From Candidula unifasciata (taxonomy: Eukaryota > Mollusca > Gastropoda > Stylommatophora > Geomitridae), in contig CAJHNH020006601.1 in NCBI GenBank assembly GCA_905116865.2, forward strand, positions 332,501 to 396,500: 64,000 bases of DNA, in the 5' to 3' direction. The notes beneath the pieces are model-generated. The model saw only the letters and a list, made by a program, of their open reading frames with translations, searched no databases and had not been told where the DNA came from. Of the stretch, positions 63,961 through 64,000 are shown piece by piece (the first letter of the stretch is position 1; every line of letters begins with the position of its first letter). A program made the position numbers and the translations under genes.

Positions 63961-64000
63961 GGATAGACCAAACTGCTCCATGAATCCCGGGTCACGCACA

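Overview
The window is nuclear DNA of an invertebrate animal. It holds two spliced host genes in a background made mostly of dead transposable elements and tandem repeats. Nothing in it is bacterial, plasmid or phage-like. The intron-split G-protein beta and executioner-type caspase genes, the tRNA-headed SINEs, the RNase H-bearing LINEs and the many minisatellites fit a lophotrochozoan, most likely a gastropod mollusc. That placement is an inference from gene and repeat style; no species-specific marker was recognised.

Host genes. (1) 354-2491, plus strand: the last two coding exons of a G-protein beta subunit (GNB1 type), with the 5' part of the gene left of the window. (2) 63048 down to 26605, minus strand: a complete caspase-3/7-like protease. 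Seven coding exons can be joined with matching splice phases into 345 residues. They lie at 62976-63048, 60274-60431, 56999-57175, 55346-55565, 34269-34388, 28264-28373 and 26605-26784. The two genes converge tail to tail, with about 24 kb between their stop codons.

Layout. 1-7.6 kb: Gbeta 3' end and flank, with a duplicated ~230-bp segment. 7.6-26.5 kb: intergenic repeats, including LINE 3' fragments, a reverse-transcriptase fragment with a 14-bp target duplication, several SINE families, 44-, 53-, 37- and 32-bp tandem arrays, and a near-complete hAT-type MITE with an 8-bp target duplication. 26.6-34.4 kb: the last three caspase exons. 34.4-55.3 kb: one ~21-kb caspase intron holding SINE clusters, an RNase H LINE inside a trinucleotide tract, a 39-bp minisatellite (~1.4 kb), and a 26-bp satellite with higher-order structure split by an RTE-like LINE. 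55.3-63.1 kb: the first four caspase exons separated by LINE and SINE debris. 63.1-64 kb: a SINE and a 32-bp tandem array.

The most unusual observation is next to the caspase catalytic exon. The ~120-bp tandem array just downstream of it, inside the intron, is built from units that each carry a decayed copy of the exon's last ~30 bases (the active-site cysteine codons) plus the 5' splice site region. In effect it is a minisatellite seeded on an exon-intron boundary. I found no evidence for a new multi-gene system; the other findings concern nested insertions, chimeric retrotransposons, poly(G) tracts and satellite structure.
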